DNA of 64,000 nucleotides from Xanthobacteraceae bacterium 501b (GCA_000378025.1 KB899087.1:5012920-5076919), one strand, 5' to 3'; numbered from the stretch's first letter, positions 49,796 to 58,352 are shown. Translations and numbers: made by a program. Notes: a model not told the origin generated them from the sequence alone.

Positions 49796-50544
49796 CGCTG
49801 TCCCGTCCGCGCGCGCTCACCGTCGCCGTCGCGCTGCTGACCGCGCCGCTCGCCCTCGCACCCGTGCTGTCCCCGTCCGCGCAGGCCCTCACGGTCTATG
49901 ACCCGTGGAACTACGCGGAGAACATGATGTCGGCGGCGAGGGCGCTGGAGCAGATCAATAACCAGATCACCTCGCTGCAGAACGAGGCGCAGATGCTGAT
50001 CAACCAGGCGCGCAATCTCGCCAGCCTGCCGCATTCCTCGCTGCAGCAGATCCAGCAATCGGTGCAGCGCACCCAGCAGCTTCTGGGACAGGCGCAGAGC
50101 ATTGCCTTCGATGTCGGCCAGATCGACCAGGCCTTCCAGCAGCGCTATGGCAACATCCCGCTCTCGGCCTCCGATACCGATCTCGTCGCCGGTGCGCGCT
50201 CGCGCTGGCAGACCACGGTCGGTGGTCTGCAGGATGCGCTGCGGGTGCAGGCCGGCGTTGTAGGCAATGTCGACGCCAACAAGGCCGAGATGGCGACGCT
50301 TGTCGGTCAGAGCCAAGGCGCGACGGGCGCGCTTCAGGCCACGCAGGCCGGCAACCAATTGCTCGCTTTGCAGTCGCAGCAGCTTTCCGACCTGATCGCG
50401 GTGATGTCCGCCAATGGGCGCGCCACGGCGCTCTCCGAGGCGGAACGCGCGACCGCGGCCGAGCAGGGCCGCGAGCAGCGCCGGCGCTTCCTCACTCCGG
50501 GCGCCGGCTATCAGGCCGGCAATGCCCGCATGTTCAGCAACTGA
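49792..50544 (+). CDS. trbJ: P-type conjugative transfer protein TrbJ
   Basis: The 250-residue periplasmic VirB5-class minor pilus protein has a signal peptide (cleavage near SAQAL, about residue 33). The mature chain is almost all helical, rich in Gln and Asn heptads (NNQITSLQNEAQMLINQARN), ending in a short TPGAGYQAGNARMFSN tail. These are standard TrbJ features. The ATG overlaps the trbE stop, and the small trbK gene follows 11 bp after. Confidence 0.93.
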   Translation: MTLSRPRALTVAVALLTAPLALAPVLSPSAQALTVYDPWNYAENMMSAARALEQINNQITSLQNEAQMLINQARNLASLPHSSLQQIQQSVQRTQQLLGQAQSIAFDVGQIDQAFQQRYGNIPLSASDTDLVAGARSRWQTTVGGLQDALRVQAGVVGNVDANKAEMATLVGQSQGATGALQATQAGNQLLALQSQQLSDLIAVMSANGRATALSEAERATAAEQGREQRRRFLTPGAGYQAGNARMFSN

Positions 50545-50555
50545 GGGAGGCCGAC

Positions 50556-50825
50556 ATGGACGGAGCCATGCTGGCTCGGCTCGGCGCGGTGATCTTCGTG
50601 GCCATCGCCGGCACGGCGGCGGTCTTGGAGATGAGCCGGGAGGAGAAGGCGGCGGAGCCTTCACCCAGTCGGACGGTCGAGGCCGCGCGCTATCCTCTGC
50701 GAGATGAGCAGCGGCAGTGTCAGCAGCTGGGAGAGGCGGCTGCGCAGGATGCAGCTTGCCTGAAGGTCTGGGCGCAGACGCGGGACCGGTTCCTCGGGCG
50801 CCCCTCGCCGTACGAAGGTCGCTGA
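50556..50825 (+). CDS. trbK: Putative entry exclusion protein, TrbK-alt type
   Basis: The 89-residue protein has one N-terminal hydrophobic helix (about 6-25) and a charged C-terminus with two cysteines (QCQQLGEAAAQDAACLKVWAQTRDRF). Between trbJ and trbL this is the position of TrbK, which blocks entry of a second identical element into the same cell. The sequence fits the TrbK-alt group common in alphaproteobacterial elements rather than the lipoprotein TrbK of RP4, since there is no lipobox. The exclusion function here is by family and position. Confidence 0.82.
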   Translation: MDGAMLARLGAVIFVAIAGTAAVLEMSREEKAAEPSPSRTVEAARYPLRDEQRQCQQLGEAAAQDAACLKVWAQTRDRFLGRPSPYEGR

Positions 50826-50828
50826 GCC

Positions 50829-52058
50829 ATGAACGGCACCGGCGTCATCGACACTTTCCTGGGGGTCTTCACCTCCTATATCGACAGCGGCTTCGGCCTG
50901 CTCGGCGGCGAGGTCGCCTTCATCGCCACCACGCTTATCGTCATTGATGTGACGCTGGCGGCGCTGTTCTGGTCCTGGGGCGCGGATGACGACGTCATCG
51001 CGCGGCTGATCAAGAAGACCCTGTTTGTCGGCGTCTTCGCCTACATCATCGGCAACTGGAACAACCTCGCCCGCATCGTCTTCGAGAGCTTCGCTGGTCT
51101 CGGGCTCAAGGGCTCGGGAACGGCATTTTCCGTCAGCGACCTCATGCGTCCCGGCAAAGTGGCGCAGACCGGGCTCGATGCCGGTCGCCCTCTGCTCGAC
51201 TCCATCTCCGATTTGATGGGCTGGGTCGCCTTCTTCGAGAACTTCATCCAGATCGCCTGCCTGCTTTTTGCCTGGGCGCTGGTGCTGCTCTCCTTCTTCA
51301 TCCTCGCCGTCCAGCTCTTCGTCACCCTGATCGAGTTCAAGCTGACGACGCTCGCCGGCTTCGTGTTGATTCCCTTCGGCCTTTTCGGCAAGACCGCCTT
51401 CATGGCCGAGCGGGTGCTGGGCAATGTCGTCTCCTCCGGCATCAAGGTCATGGTGCTCGCCGTCATCATCGGCATCGGCTCGACCCTGTTCGGCCAGTTC
51501 ACCGCCGGCTTTGGTGGGCAGACGCCCACCATCGACGACGCCATGGCCATCGTGCTGGCTGCCCTTTCCCTGCTCGGCCTCGGCATTTTCGGTCCTGGCA
51601 TTGCCGCCGGCCTTGTCTCCGGTGGTCCGCAGCTGAGCGCAGGCGCTGCGGTCGGCACCGGCCTCGCCGCCGGTGGCGCCCTGATGGCAGCGGGCGGTGC
51701 CGCCAGCCTCGCCGTCCGCGGCGGCGGGGCGGCGCTATCCGCGACGGCGGCCGCGGCACGGGGCGGCGCAACGGCCTACAGCATTGTTGCGGCTGGTCAG
51801 TCAGGCATGGCGAGTGTCGCTTCGGGACTGGGCGGCGTCGCGCGGGCCGCAGGCTCCGCCGCCGTATCACCGCTGGCGAACGCCATCAACGGCGCGGCCT
51901 CGGCGTCCACCACCGGCGAGGTGCCCGACTGGGCCAAGCGCATGAAGCGCGACCAGTCGCTTCGCCACGGCGTCTCCGCCGCCGCCCATGCTGTGCGCTC
52001 CGGTGACAGCCATGCCGGCGGCTCTTCCGTCTCCCTCAATGAGAGCGACCGCTTATGA
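50829..52058 (+). CDS. trbL: P-type conjugative transfer protein TrbL
   Basis: The 409-residue inner-membrane VirB6-class protein has about six to seven hydrophobic segments between residues 10 and 300. The central segment contains AVQLFVTLIEFKLTTLAGFVLIPFG, the best-conserved TrbL region. A long Gly/Ala/Ser-rich cytoplasmic or periplasmic tail follows (about 285-409). It is thought to form the inner-membrane channel with TrbF/TrbI. The stop overlaps the trbF start (ATGA). The gene is intact. Confidence 0.93.
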   Translation: MNGTGVIDTFLGVFTSYIDSGFGLLGGEVAFIATTLIVIDVTLAALFWSWGADDDVIARLIKKTLFVGVFAYIIGNWNNLARIVFESFAGLGLKGSGTAFSVSDLMRPGKVAQTGLDAGRPLLDSISDLMGWVAFFENFIQIACLLFAWALVLLSFFILAVQLFVTLIEFKLTTLAGFVLIPFGLFGKTAFMAERVLGNVVSSGIKVMVLAVIIGIGSTLFGQFTAGFGGQTPTIDDAMAIVLAALSLLGLGIFGPGIAAGLVSGGPQLSAGAAVGTGLAAGGALMAAGGAASLAVRGGGAALSATAAAARGGATAYSIVAAGQSGMASVASGLGGVARAAGSAAVSPLANAINGAASASTTGEVPDWAKRMKRDQSLRHGVSAAAHAVRSGDSHAGGSSVSLNESDRL

Positions 52059-52744
52059 GCCTCTTCAAGCGACCCGCGACCCATTACGGCACCTCGCCCG
52101 AACCGGTCACGCCCTATCAGAAGGCAGCACAGGTCTGGGACGAGCGCATCGGCTTGTCCCGTGTGCAGGCGAAGAACTGGCGGCTGACGGCCTTTGGCAG
52201 CCTGTTCCTCTCGGCTGGCTTTGCCACTGCGCTGATCTGGCAGTCGACGAGGGGCACCGTCGTGCCCTGGGTGGTCGAGGTCGATCGTCTCGGTCAGACG
52301 CAGGCCGTGGGGGCCGCAACTGGAGACTATCGCCCGACCGATCCGCAGATCGCCTGGCATCTCGCCCGCTTTATCGAGCAGGTTCGCAGCCTGCCGGCGG
52401 ATCCCGTCATCGTGCGGCAGAACTGGCTCAGGGCCTATGAGTTCACCACCGATCGGGGTGCTGCCGCGCTCAACGATTATGCCCGCGCCAACGACCCCTT
52501 CACCCGGGTGGGCAAGCAGCAGATCGCCGTCGAGGTCTCCAGCGTGATCCGGGCCTCTCCGGATTCATTCCGTCTCGCCTGGATCGAGCGGCGCTATGAG
52601 AACGGCCAGCTTGCTGCCACCGAGCGCTGGAGCGCGATCCTGACGCTGGTGATCCAGCCGCCGCGCGATGCCGAGCGCCTGCGCACCAATCCGCTCGGCA
52701 TCTATGTCAACGCCATCAGCTGGTCGCGGGAGATGAGCCAGTGA
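52055..52744 (+). CDS. trbF: Conjugal transfer protein TrbF
   Basis: The 229-residue bitopic protein is the VirB8-class scaffold: a short cytoplasmic N-terminus (PVTPYQKAAQVWDERIG), one membrane helix at about 47-65, then a periplasmic NTF2-like domain with ARFIEQVRSLPADPVIVRQNW and ending YVNAISWSREMSQ. It overlaps both trbL and trbG by four bases. Typical of the family. Confidence 0.95.
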   Translation: MSLFKRPATHYGTSPEPVTPYQKAAQVWDERIGLSRVQAKNWRLTAFGSLFLSAGFATALIWQSTRGTVVPWVVEVDRLGQTQAVGAATGDYRPTDPQIAWHLARFIEQVRSLPADPVIVRQNWLRAYEFTTDRGAAALNDYARANDPFTRVGKQQIAVEVSSVIRASPDSFRLAWIERRYENGQLAATERWSAILTLVIQPPRDAERLRTNPLGIYVNAISWSREMSQ

Positions 52745-53724
52745 AAACGTCCTTCCGTAAACCCGCATCTCCGGCTCTGTGCCGATCCGCCTTTGCGGTT
52801 CTCCTGCTCTCCGCAAGCGCGCTGGGCGGCTGCGCATCGGCACCGAAGCCGCCGCAGATCAGCTATGACAGTGACGTGCCGGCGCTGCCGACGGTGCCGA
52901 CAGTGGTTCCGGATGAGCGTCCGCGCCCGCTGCACACGCCGCCCGCCTGGACGCCGGCCAAGGGCGGCACGGATGCGAAAACACCGGTTGCCCGCGTCGA
53001 GAACGCCAACGCGGCTGCGCGGGTCGAGCCGCGCCGCGAGGGCTATTACAACGCCATCCAGATCTATCCCTGGAGCGAGGGCGCGCTCTATCGGGTCTAT
53101 GCAGCGCCCGGGCAGATCACCAACATCGCGTTGGAGCCGGGCGAGAGCCTGACCGGCAGTGGGCTGATCGCGGCGGGCGACACCGCCCGCTGGATCATCG
53201 GCGACACGGAGAGCGGCGAGGGTGTGAGCCGGCGCGTGCATGTGCTGGTGAAGCCGACGCGGGCGGACATCTCCACCAACCTCGTCATCACCACCGACCG
53301 ACGCAGCTACATGATCGAGCTGCGCGCCGGCGAGAAGCCCTATATGCCGGCCGTCGCCTGGGCCTATCCGCAGGTTCCGGCGGCGCAGCGCGCCAGTACT
53401 CCGCCGACGCCAATCATCCCGGCCTTCACGGCCCGAAACTACCGCTACGCTCTGACCGGAGACACGCCGCCCTGGCGGCCAATGGCCGTCTATGACGACG
53501 GGCGCAAGGTCTATGTCGAGTTCCCGCGTGGCATCGTGCAGGGCGAGATGCCACCGCTCTTCGTCATCGGCGCGGCTGGGGAAGCGCAGATCGTCAATAG
53601 CCGCATCCACCAGAACATCCTGATCGTCGACCGGCTGTTCGGCGCGGCCGAGCTTCGCCTCGGCGGCGGTGAGCGTCCGCAGAAGGTGCGGATCGAGCGC
53701 ACGGACGGGAGGCCGGCATCATGA
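52741..53724 (+). CDS. trbG: P-type conjugative transfer protein TrbG
   Basis: The 327-residue VirB9-class outer-membrane-associated channel protein has a lipoprotein-type signal (LLLSASALGGCASAP, lipidated Cys at about residue 31), a proline-rich linker and the CagX/VirB9 beta domain from about 95 to the C-terminus. Conserved segments include YPWSEGALYRVYAAPGQITNIALEPGE, split here by the usual aromatic strands, and VYDDGRKVYVEFP. It overlaps trbF and trbI by four bases each. A lipidated TrbG may take over the role of the separate VirB7-like lipoprotein (trbH), which is absent. Confidence 0.95.
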   Translation: MKTSFRKPASPALCRSAFAVLLLSASALGGCASAPKPPQISYDSDVPALPTVPTVVPDERPRPLHTPPAWTPAKGGTDAKTPVARVENANAAARVEPRREGYYNAIQIYPWSEGALYRVYAAPGQITNIALEPGESLTGSGLIAAGDTARWIIGDTESGEGVSRRVHVLVKPTRADISTNLVITTDRRSYMIELRAGEKPYMPAVAWAYPQVPAAQRASTPPTPIIPAFTARNYRYALTGDTPPWRPMAVYDDGRKVYVEFPRGIVQGEMPPLFVIGAAGEAQIVNSRIHQNILIVDRLFGAAELRLGGGERPQKVRIERTDGRPAS

Positions 53725-54902
53725 GCAACCCCGACACTCATGACCTCGAGGCGGATCTCGGCGCTCCGACCACCGATCACGCCGCGGCGATGCGGCTGCG
53801 TCCCGAGCCGCCGCGCGTCACGCGTCTCTCGCGCAAGGTCCTCGCTGGCGCCGGGCTGGTTGTCAGCCTCGGCATAGGCGGCGCCCTGATCTATGCACTG
53901 CAGGGGCGCGACAAAGGGACCGGCGGCGAGGAGCTATACTCCACCAAGAACCGCTCCACCGCCGATGGCCTTTCCGGCCTGCCGCGGGATTACACTGGCC
54001 CCATCCTTGGGCCGCCTCTGCCGGGCGATCTCGGCCGGCCGATCCTTGAGGCACAGAACCGCGGCCAGCCCGTCGTGCCGCCGACAATGACAGCGCCACA
54101 GGTGGATCCTGAGCAGCAGCGGCGTCTTGCGGAACAGGAAGCCGCGCGGACCAGTCGCGTATTCTTCCAGGCGGCGCAGGCTCGCGCGCCGACATCGTCT
54201 GCGACGAGTGCTTCCGGCTTCAGCGGCCTTGGCGCCGTCGGGCAGGGCGGTACGCCTTCAGCCCAAGACCGCCAGCTTACCTTTCTCACTGCCACCGTGG
54301 ATCGGCGCGTCGTCGCATCTGACCGTCTCATGGTGCCGGCATCGCCCTATGTGCTGCAGGCGGGCGCCGTCATCCCGGCCGCGCTGATCACCGGCATCCG
54401 CTCCGATTTACCCGGCCAGATCACCGCGCAGGTGACCGAGAACGTCTATGACAGCCCGACCGGCCGCATCCTGATTATCCCTCAGGGCACGCGCCTGCTC
54501 GGCCAATACGACAATGGCGTCGGCTTCGGCCAGCGCCGTATCCTGCTGGTCTGGAACCGGCTGGTCTTCCCCAATGGCCGCTCGATCGTGCTCGAGCGCC
54601 AGCCCGGCACGGATGAGCAGGGCTATGCCGGCCTTGAGGACGGCGTCGACATGCACGGGTGGGATCTTGCCAAGGCGGTCGGTCTCTCGACGCTGCTTTC
54701 CGTCAGCGCCGAGCTCGCCATGGATGACGATGAGGAACTGATCGAGGCGCTGCAGAGCGGGGCCCAGGACACCATCAATGATGCCGGGCAGGAGATCATC
54801 CGCCGGCAGTTGCAGGTCGCGCCTACACTGACCATTCGGCCCGGCTTTCCGGTGCGGGTCATGGTCACCCGCGACCTTGTGCTCGAACCCTACAGGTATT
54901 GA
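53721..54902 (+). CDS. trbI: Conjugal transfer protein TrbI
   Basis: The 393-residue VirB10-class protein spans the envelope and joins inner- and outer-membrane parts of the channel. A cytoplasmic N-terminus is followed by one helix at about 45-63 and a Pro/Gln-rich periplasmic linker. The C-terminal beta-barrel domain (about 205-393) contains the core segments VIPAALITGIRSDLPGQITA, IIPQGTRLLGQYDNGV and a DGVDMHGW loop. It is the last canonical trb gene and is followed in two bases by the DUF2274 gene. The frame is complete. Confidence 0.96.
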   Translation: MSNPDTHDLEADLGAPTTDHAAAMRLRPEPPRVTRLSRKVLAGAGLVVSLGIGGALIYALQGRDKGTGGEELYSTKNRSTADGLSGLPRDYTGPILGPPLPGDLGRPILEAQNRGQPVVPPTMTAPQVDPEQQRRLAEQEAARTSRVFFQAAQARAPTSSATSASGFSGLGAVGQGGTPSAQDRQLTFLTATVDRRVVASDRLMVPASPYVLQAGAVIPAALITGIRSDLPGQITAQVTENVYDSPTGRILIIPQGTRLLGQYDNGVGFGQRRILLVWNRLVFPNGRSIVLERQPGTDEQGYAGLEDGVDMHGWDLAKAVGLSTLLSVSAELAMDDDEELIEALQSGAQDTINDAGQEIIRRQLQVAPTLTIRPGFPVRVMVTRDLVLEPYRY

Positions 54903-54904
54903 CC

Positions 54905-55126
54905 ATGGCGAAGCTGAAGCTCGGACCGATCATGAACGACAAGCCGGTGAAGGTGGCGCTCTCCCTACCCGGCGCGCTGCACCGCGATCTTATCGCCTAT
55001 GCGGAGGTGCTCGCGCGAGAAATCGACCAGCCGGTCGAGGATCCTATCAAGCTCATCGTGCCCATGCTGGAGCGCTTCATCGCCACAGATCGGGAGTTTG
55101 CCAAGGCGCGGCGCGAAGCTGTGTGA
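54905..55126 (+). CDS. DUF2274 family protein
   Basis: The 73-residue protein starts MAKLKLGPIMNDKPVKVAL and belongs to DUF2274, small proteins that sit directly after trbI in many alpha- and gammaproteobacterial elements. The pattern (basic N-terminus, then LSLPGALHRDLIAYAEVLARE and PMLERFIATDREF) resembles a ribbon-helix-helix DNA-binding fold, so it might be a small regulator of transfer. A TTG two codons earlier overlaps trbI and is an alternative start. No experiment on the family is known to me. Confidence 0.9.
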   Translation: MAKLKLGPIMNDKPVKVALSLPGALHRDLIAYAEVLAREIDQPVEDPIKLIVPMLERFIATDREFAKARREAV

Positions 55127-55294
55127 GGCAGAGCAAGATGCCTCTGCCCCGACATTCAGCCCCACGATGGGCCTCCGACCAAGCTTGCTAGCCGAGTGCC
55201 ATGGCTTGGGTGGGTTCTGTGGCCACCGCCATCTTCGCCCGCGAGCTCGCATCGAATGTCGGCTATCAGAAAACCCATGGACATCGCATCTGTC

Positions 55295-56077
55295 TCAGAT
55301 GTCGATCAGTCCGCGATAGATGGCAATAGCCACAGCATGGGTCCGGCTCTCTGCTCCGAGCTTGCGCAGGGCGTTTCGCATATGGGTTTCCGCAGTTGCC
55401 TCGGAGATTCCCATTATATCGGCCGTTCCGGACGTGGTTTTGCCGCGCGCCGCCCAGGAAAGTACCTCCCGTTCCTTGTCCGACAGGACGATGGGCTCGG
55501 CCGCCAACCGTCCCGCATTCACGCCAAAGGTGGACGACCTTGGCCGGAAGTCCCGCCGCTTCAACTCCGTGGCCCTCTGCGCCCAGTAAATCATGATGAC
55601 ATGGAGCTCATGCCGCTTGAGCGTGAACATGCTCATGAACCTCTGCAGGCAGTCCCGCCAGAACAGGACAACCAGGCTCGAATACATCCGGCCGATTTCG
55701 TCGGTGAAGTGGAACGGGATTATCAGCCCCTCCGACCAGCGGTGGTCAGCGGCAGCCTCCATCAGCTTGATGGCGCCTGGTTTCCTGACGCCCAGCTGAG
55801 CCGGAAGTGGCAGTGAGCCCCAGGAAAACGGCGTGTTGCTTCTGCGCGCACTCGCGATCCACAGATCGGAATGGACGAACCGATTGTTTTGATAGTCGCC
55901 CTCCCATCCTTTGCCCGAAGTGCCGTCAGTAAACGGCATATCCAGGTGCGGGTGCCCGGTATCCATGAAATTGAAAGCCGCGAACCCGTAGTTCTCGATG
56001 ATGGCCTGGAGCGCAGTACGGAGCTCTTCATAGCTCTCGCACGCCTCGATCGCGCTGATGCTCTCCTCGATGCGCAT
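55295..56077 (-). CDS. LuxR/TraR family quorum-sensing regulator
   Basis: The 260-residue protein has an autoinducer-binding domain (about 15-170) and a GerE-type helix-turn-helix (about 197-255, LSDKEREVLSWAARGKTTSG). The acyl-homoserine-lactone pocket residues known from TraR fall at nearly the same numbers: W58, Y62, D71, W86 and G117. It is divergent from luxI, and a 16-bp palindrome lies 13 bp upstream of its ATG. In Agrobacterium and Mesorhizobium elements such regulators switch on trb genes and excision. Here it lies at the end of the trb operon on the opposite strand, convergent with it. Control of transfer is likely, by analogy. Confidence 0.93.
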   Translation of the reverse strand: MRIEESISAIEACESYEELRTALQAIIENYGFAAFNFMDTGHPHLDMPFTDGTSGKGWEGDYQNNRFVHSDLWIASARRSNTPFSWGSLPLPAQLGVRKPGAIKLMEAAADHRWSEGLIIPFHFTDEIGRMYSSLVVLFWRDCLQRFMSMFTLKRHELHVIMIYWAQRATELKRRDFRPRSSTFGVNAGRLAAEPIVLSDKEREVLSWAARGKTTSGTADIMGISEATAETHMRNALRKLGAESRTHAVAIAIYRGLIDI

Positions 56078-56089
56078 TATTGCCCAAAC

Positions 56090-56105
56090 TCACGGTTTAC
56101 CGTGA
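56090..56105. promoter_or_regulatory. lux/tra-box-like palindrome between luxR and luxI
   Basis: TCACGG-TTTA-CCGTGA is a perfect inverted repeat with a 4-nt centre in the 92-bp divergent promoter region. It is 13 bp from the luxR ATG and 65 bp from the luxI ATG. Position fits a binding site for the LuxR protein, although the sequence is unlike the Agrobacterium tra box. Confidence 0.6.
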
Positions 56106-56169
56106 TTGCCCGCTTTTACAGCATCCCGCAGTTTTGCCCTCGATAGAGCATCTGGGGGCGGGCTCGAAA

Positions 56170-56811
56170 ATGCAACGTTCGGGGGACGGAGTACGCGCTG
56201 TTATCTTCACCGCCGATGACGATCCGGCAAGTTTTTGCGCCTTCAGCCGCTTTCGACATCTCTATTTTGTCGAGCAGCTCGGGTGGCAACTGGACGTCAA
56301 GGAAGGCCTTGAGACCGATGCGTTCGACAGCGACGCGGCGATTTATTGCATCGTACTCGACCAGGGTCAGGTCATCGGCGGTTGGCGGGCGCTCCCCACG
56401 GAGGCCCCCTATCTCGCCCAAACCGCCTTTCCGCAGCTGGCGACGTTTGGGATCTACCCTCGGCGCCCTGACGTATGGGAGATGACGCGCCTTGGAGCCA
56501 CACGTCATCAGGCGCTGATTTACGGACTTATGTTCCGTTTCGCGCTCCAGAGGCAGGTCCACTCACTGGTGGCGGTGGTCGACACCACCCATGAACGTCT
56601 GCTGCGCCGGCACGGCATCCGGACGCGGCGATACGGTGCGCCTCGGCATATCGGGGTCACGACCCGGGGCCGCGCCATCGAGGCGATCGCCGGCGAAATC
56701 CCGCTCGCGGACCAGGATCCGAGGGTCATCGACCGCTTCCTTGCTGGCACTCGTCTCGCGGAGATTAGCGATGGAACACTGGTTTTCAGATCTGCCGGCA
56801 TTTCGGCATGA
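56170..56811 (+). CDS. Acyl-homoserine-lactone synthase (LuxI/TraI family)
   Basis: The 213-residue enzyme joins S-adenosylmethionine with an acyl donor to make a homoserine-lactone signal. The invariant LuxI residues are all present: R29, F33, W39, D50, D53, R73, E104 and R107 (FRHLYF, LGWQLD, ETDAFDSD, GGWR, WEMTRLGA). The acyl chain type cannot be read from this. I use ATG 56170; a longer frame begins at 56080 but runs through the promoter palindrome. The last 41 bases overlap the start of the P450 gene in another frame, which indicates tight translational coupling. Its C-terminus (about 150-213) is less conserved, as usual. Confidence 0.92.
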   Translation: MQRSGDGVRAVIFTADDDPASFCAFSRFRHLYFVEQLGWQLDVKEGLETDAFDSDAAIYCIVLDQGQVIGGWRALPTEAPYLAQTAFPQLATFGIYPRRPDVWEMTRLGATRHQALIYGLMFRFALQRQVHSLVAVVDTTHERLLRRHGIRTRRYGAPRHIGVTTRGRAIEAIAGEIPLADQDPRVIDRFLAGTRLAEISDGTLVFRSAGISA

Positions 56812-58063
56812 CCCCCTCGGCTTCCTGATGCAGAGGGGCAGCACGGCAACGGGGCCATTCGTTCCGCTGAGGCTCGCGCCATTCCCGGTCTACCTTGTCA
56901 CCGACCCGGACCTGGTCAAGCCGATCATGAAGATGAGCGAGGCAGAGATCGACAAGGGGCGGCTCATCCATAAGCTCCGCGCCATCGTCGGCAAGAGCTC
57001 GCTGACCACGAGCGGACCCGGCCAGCAGGAGCGCCGGGCGGCGCTTCATGCCCAAATGGCTCGCGGTATTGCTTCTTCTTATGTGCCCCAGATATCCGCC
57101 CTTGTACGCGGCACCTTCGCCCATCTCCTGTGTGAAGAGCAGTTCGACGCGCATCGGGTCAGTGCCGCGCTGGCGCTCCGCGTCATCGCGAATGCCCTGT
57201 TCGGCGAAGGCGTGCTCTCAAAAGGCGATGAGACTGCCTTGCTGCACGCCGTCAAGCTCGTTGAAGACGACCTCGCCGAAGGCATGTTCCGCCTCGGCCC
57301 GCCGGCACCATGGACCTGGCTCCGCAACCGTCAGCGCCTTCACGCCGCCCGGACGATCATGTCGGCGGTCGTCCAGAGAACCCGCAAAAAGGCGGCTGCC
57401 AGCAGCCTGCTCGCCTCTCTCAACGGGCTCGGCCTTTCGGATAGGGACCTCGAGGACGAGGTGCTTATGATCCTGCTGGCGGGGCACCACACCACTGGAA
57501 GCGCCGCAGCCTGGCTGCTCTACCACATTGCCGCCGACCCCAACCTGGCTCAATCGCTTGCCCAGGAGGCAAAGCGCTGCATGGACCGCGGAGGAGAGCT
57601 GCGCGCCTCCGAACTGCCCACGGCGTCGATCAGTCTGGGGGTGGTCCGGGAGGTCCTACGCCTCTACCCGTCCGCCTGGTGGTTCTCGCGCGAGGTGAAG
57701 GCGAGAAGGGTGGAGATCGCCGGCCACACGTTTCGGCGGGGGACCTCTCTCCTCATCAGCCCTTGGCACATGCACCGCGATGTCCGCTTCTGGCCGGAGC
57801 CGGAGCGCTTCGATGGGGCGCGGCCATCGACGAGTCGGGCCTATCTTCCGTTCGGCGCCGGCCCGCGCGCCTGCGTCGGGCTTGGTATGGCGATGCTCGA
57901 GCTCCAAGTGATTGCCTTGGAACTGGCTGCGACCTTCAACACGGAACTGCGGATGAGCATGCCGCCCGGCCTTCCGAGGCCCTCTATCACGCTGGTCCCG
58001 CCTTCAATCCCGCTGGCGCTTAAGCCACGGTCCCTGGGCGCTCTGGAAGTCGCGGCCGAATGA
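56771..58063 (+). CDS. Cytochrome P450 overlapping luxI
   Basis: The 430-residue soluble-type P450 shows the haem-binding loop FGAGPRACVG (C368 is the thiolate ligand), the K-helix ExxR motif at E294-R297 (EVLRLYPS) and the I-helix AGHHTTG at 237-243. The usual acidic residue before the threonine is histidine, as in the AGHHT motif of CYP51, but the rest does not look like CYP51. ATG 56771 has GGAG seven bases upstream and lies inside luxI (41-bp overlap). No ferredoxin or reductase gene is near. A role in modifying the acyl-homoserine lactone, or making its acyl donor, is suggested only by the coupling; the substrate is unknown. Confidence 0.93.
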   Translation: MEHWFSDLPAFRHDPLGFLMQRGSTATGPFVPLRLAPFPVYLVTDPDLVKPIMKMSEAEIDKGRLIHKLRAIVGKSSLTTSGPGQQERRAALHAQMARGIASSYVPQISALVRGTFAHLLCEEQFDAHRVSAALALRVIANALFGEGVLSKGDETALLHAVKLVEDDLAEGMFRLGPPAPWTWLRNRQRLHAARTIMSAVVQRTRKKAAASSLLASLNGLGLSDRDLEDEVLMILLAGHHTTGSAAAWLLYHIAADPNLAQSLAQEAKRCMDRGGELRASELPTASISLGVVREVLRLYPSAWWFSREVKARRVEIAGHTFRRGTSLLISPWHMHRDVRFWPEPERFDGARPSTSRAYLPFGAGPRACVGLGMAMLELQVIALELAATFNTELRMSMPPGLPRPSITLVPPSIPLALKPRSLGALEVAAE

Positions 58064-58142
58064 GCTGGCACGCGTGCGCGAGGCTGCGGACGGCGGCGCC
58101 TCCGGCGCCGCGCGCAAACCAACACTCGATTTGGGTGAACCA

Positions 58143-58352
58143 ATGAATCAGCAGCAGATCTTGCGCAGAGTGAGCGAACTAAGGGACGAGATCGAGAGTC
58201 AGGCGGGGGGGGTACCAGCCTGGAGGGTCGCAGCTTGTCTGGCGACGATGGTAGAACAGGAAGTCGTGTCAATTCTATATGAGTGTATAACGTTTGAGGA
58301 GTCGAGAATATTGAGCAAAAAATCTATTCATAATTCTTCTGATATTACATAG
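58143..58352 (+). CDS. Small hypothetical protein downstream of the P450 gene
   Basis: This 69-residue frame starts MNQQQILRRVSELRDEIES and predicts an amphipathic helix followed by a hydrophobic helix (PAWRVAACLATMVEQEVVSILYEC). The last 15 codons are AT-rich, unlike the rest, so the original C-terminus may have been replaced. It starts 79 bp after the P450 stop on the same strand and may be in the luxI-P450 operon. I do not recognise a family. Confidence 0.45.
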   Translation: MNQQQILRRVSELRDEIESQAGGVPAWRVAACLATMVEQEVVSILYECITFEESRILSKKSIHNSSDIT

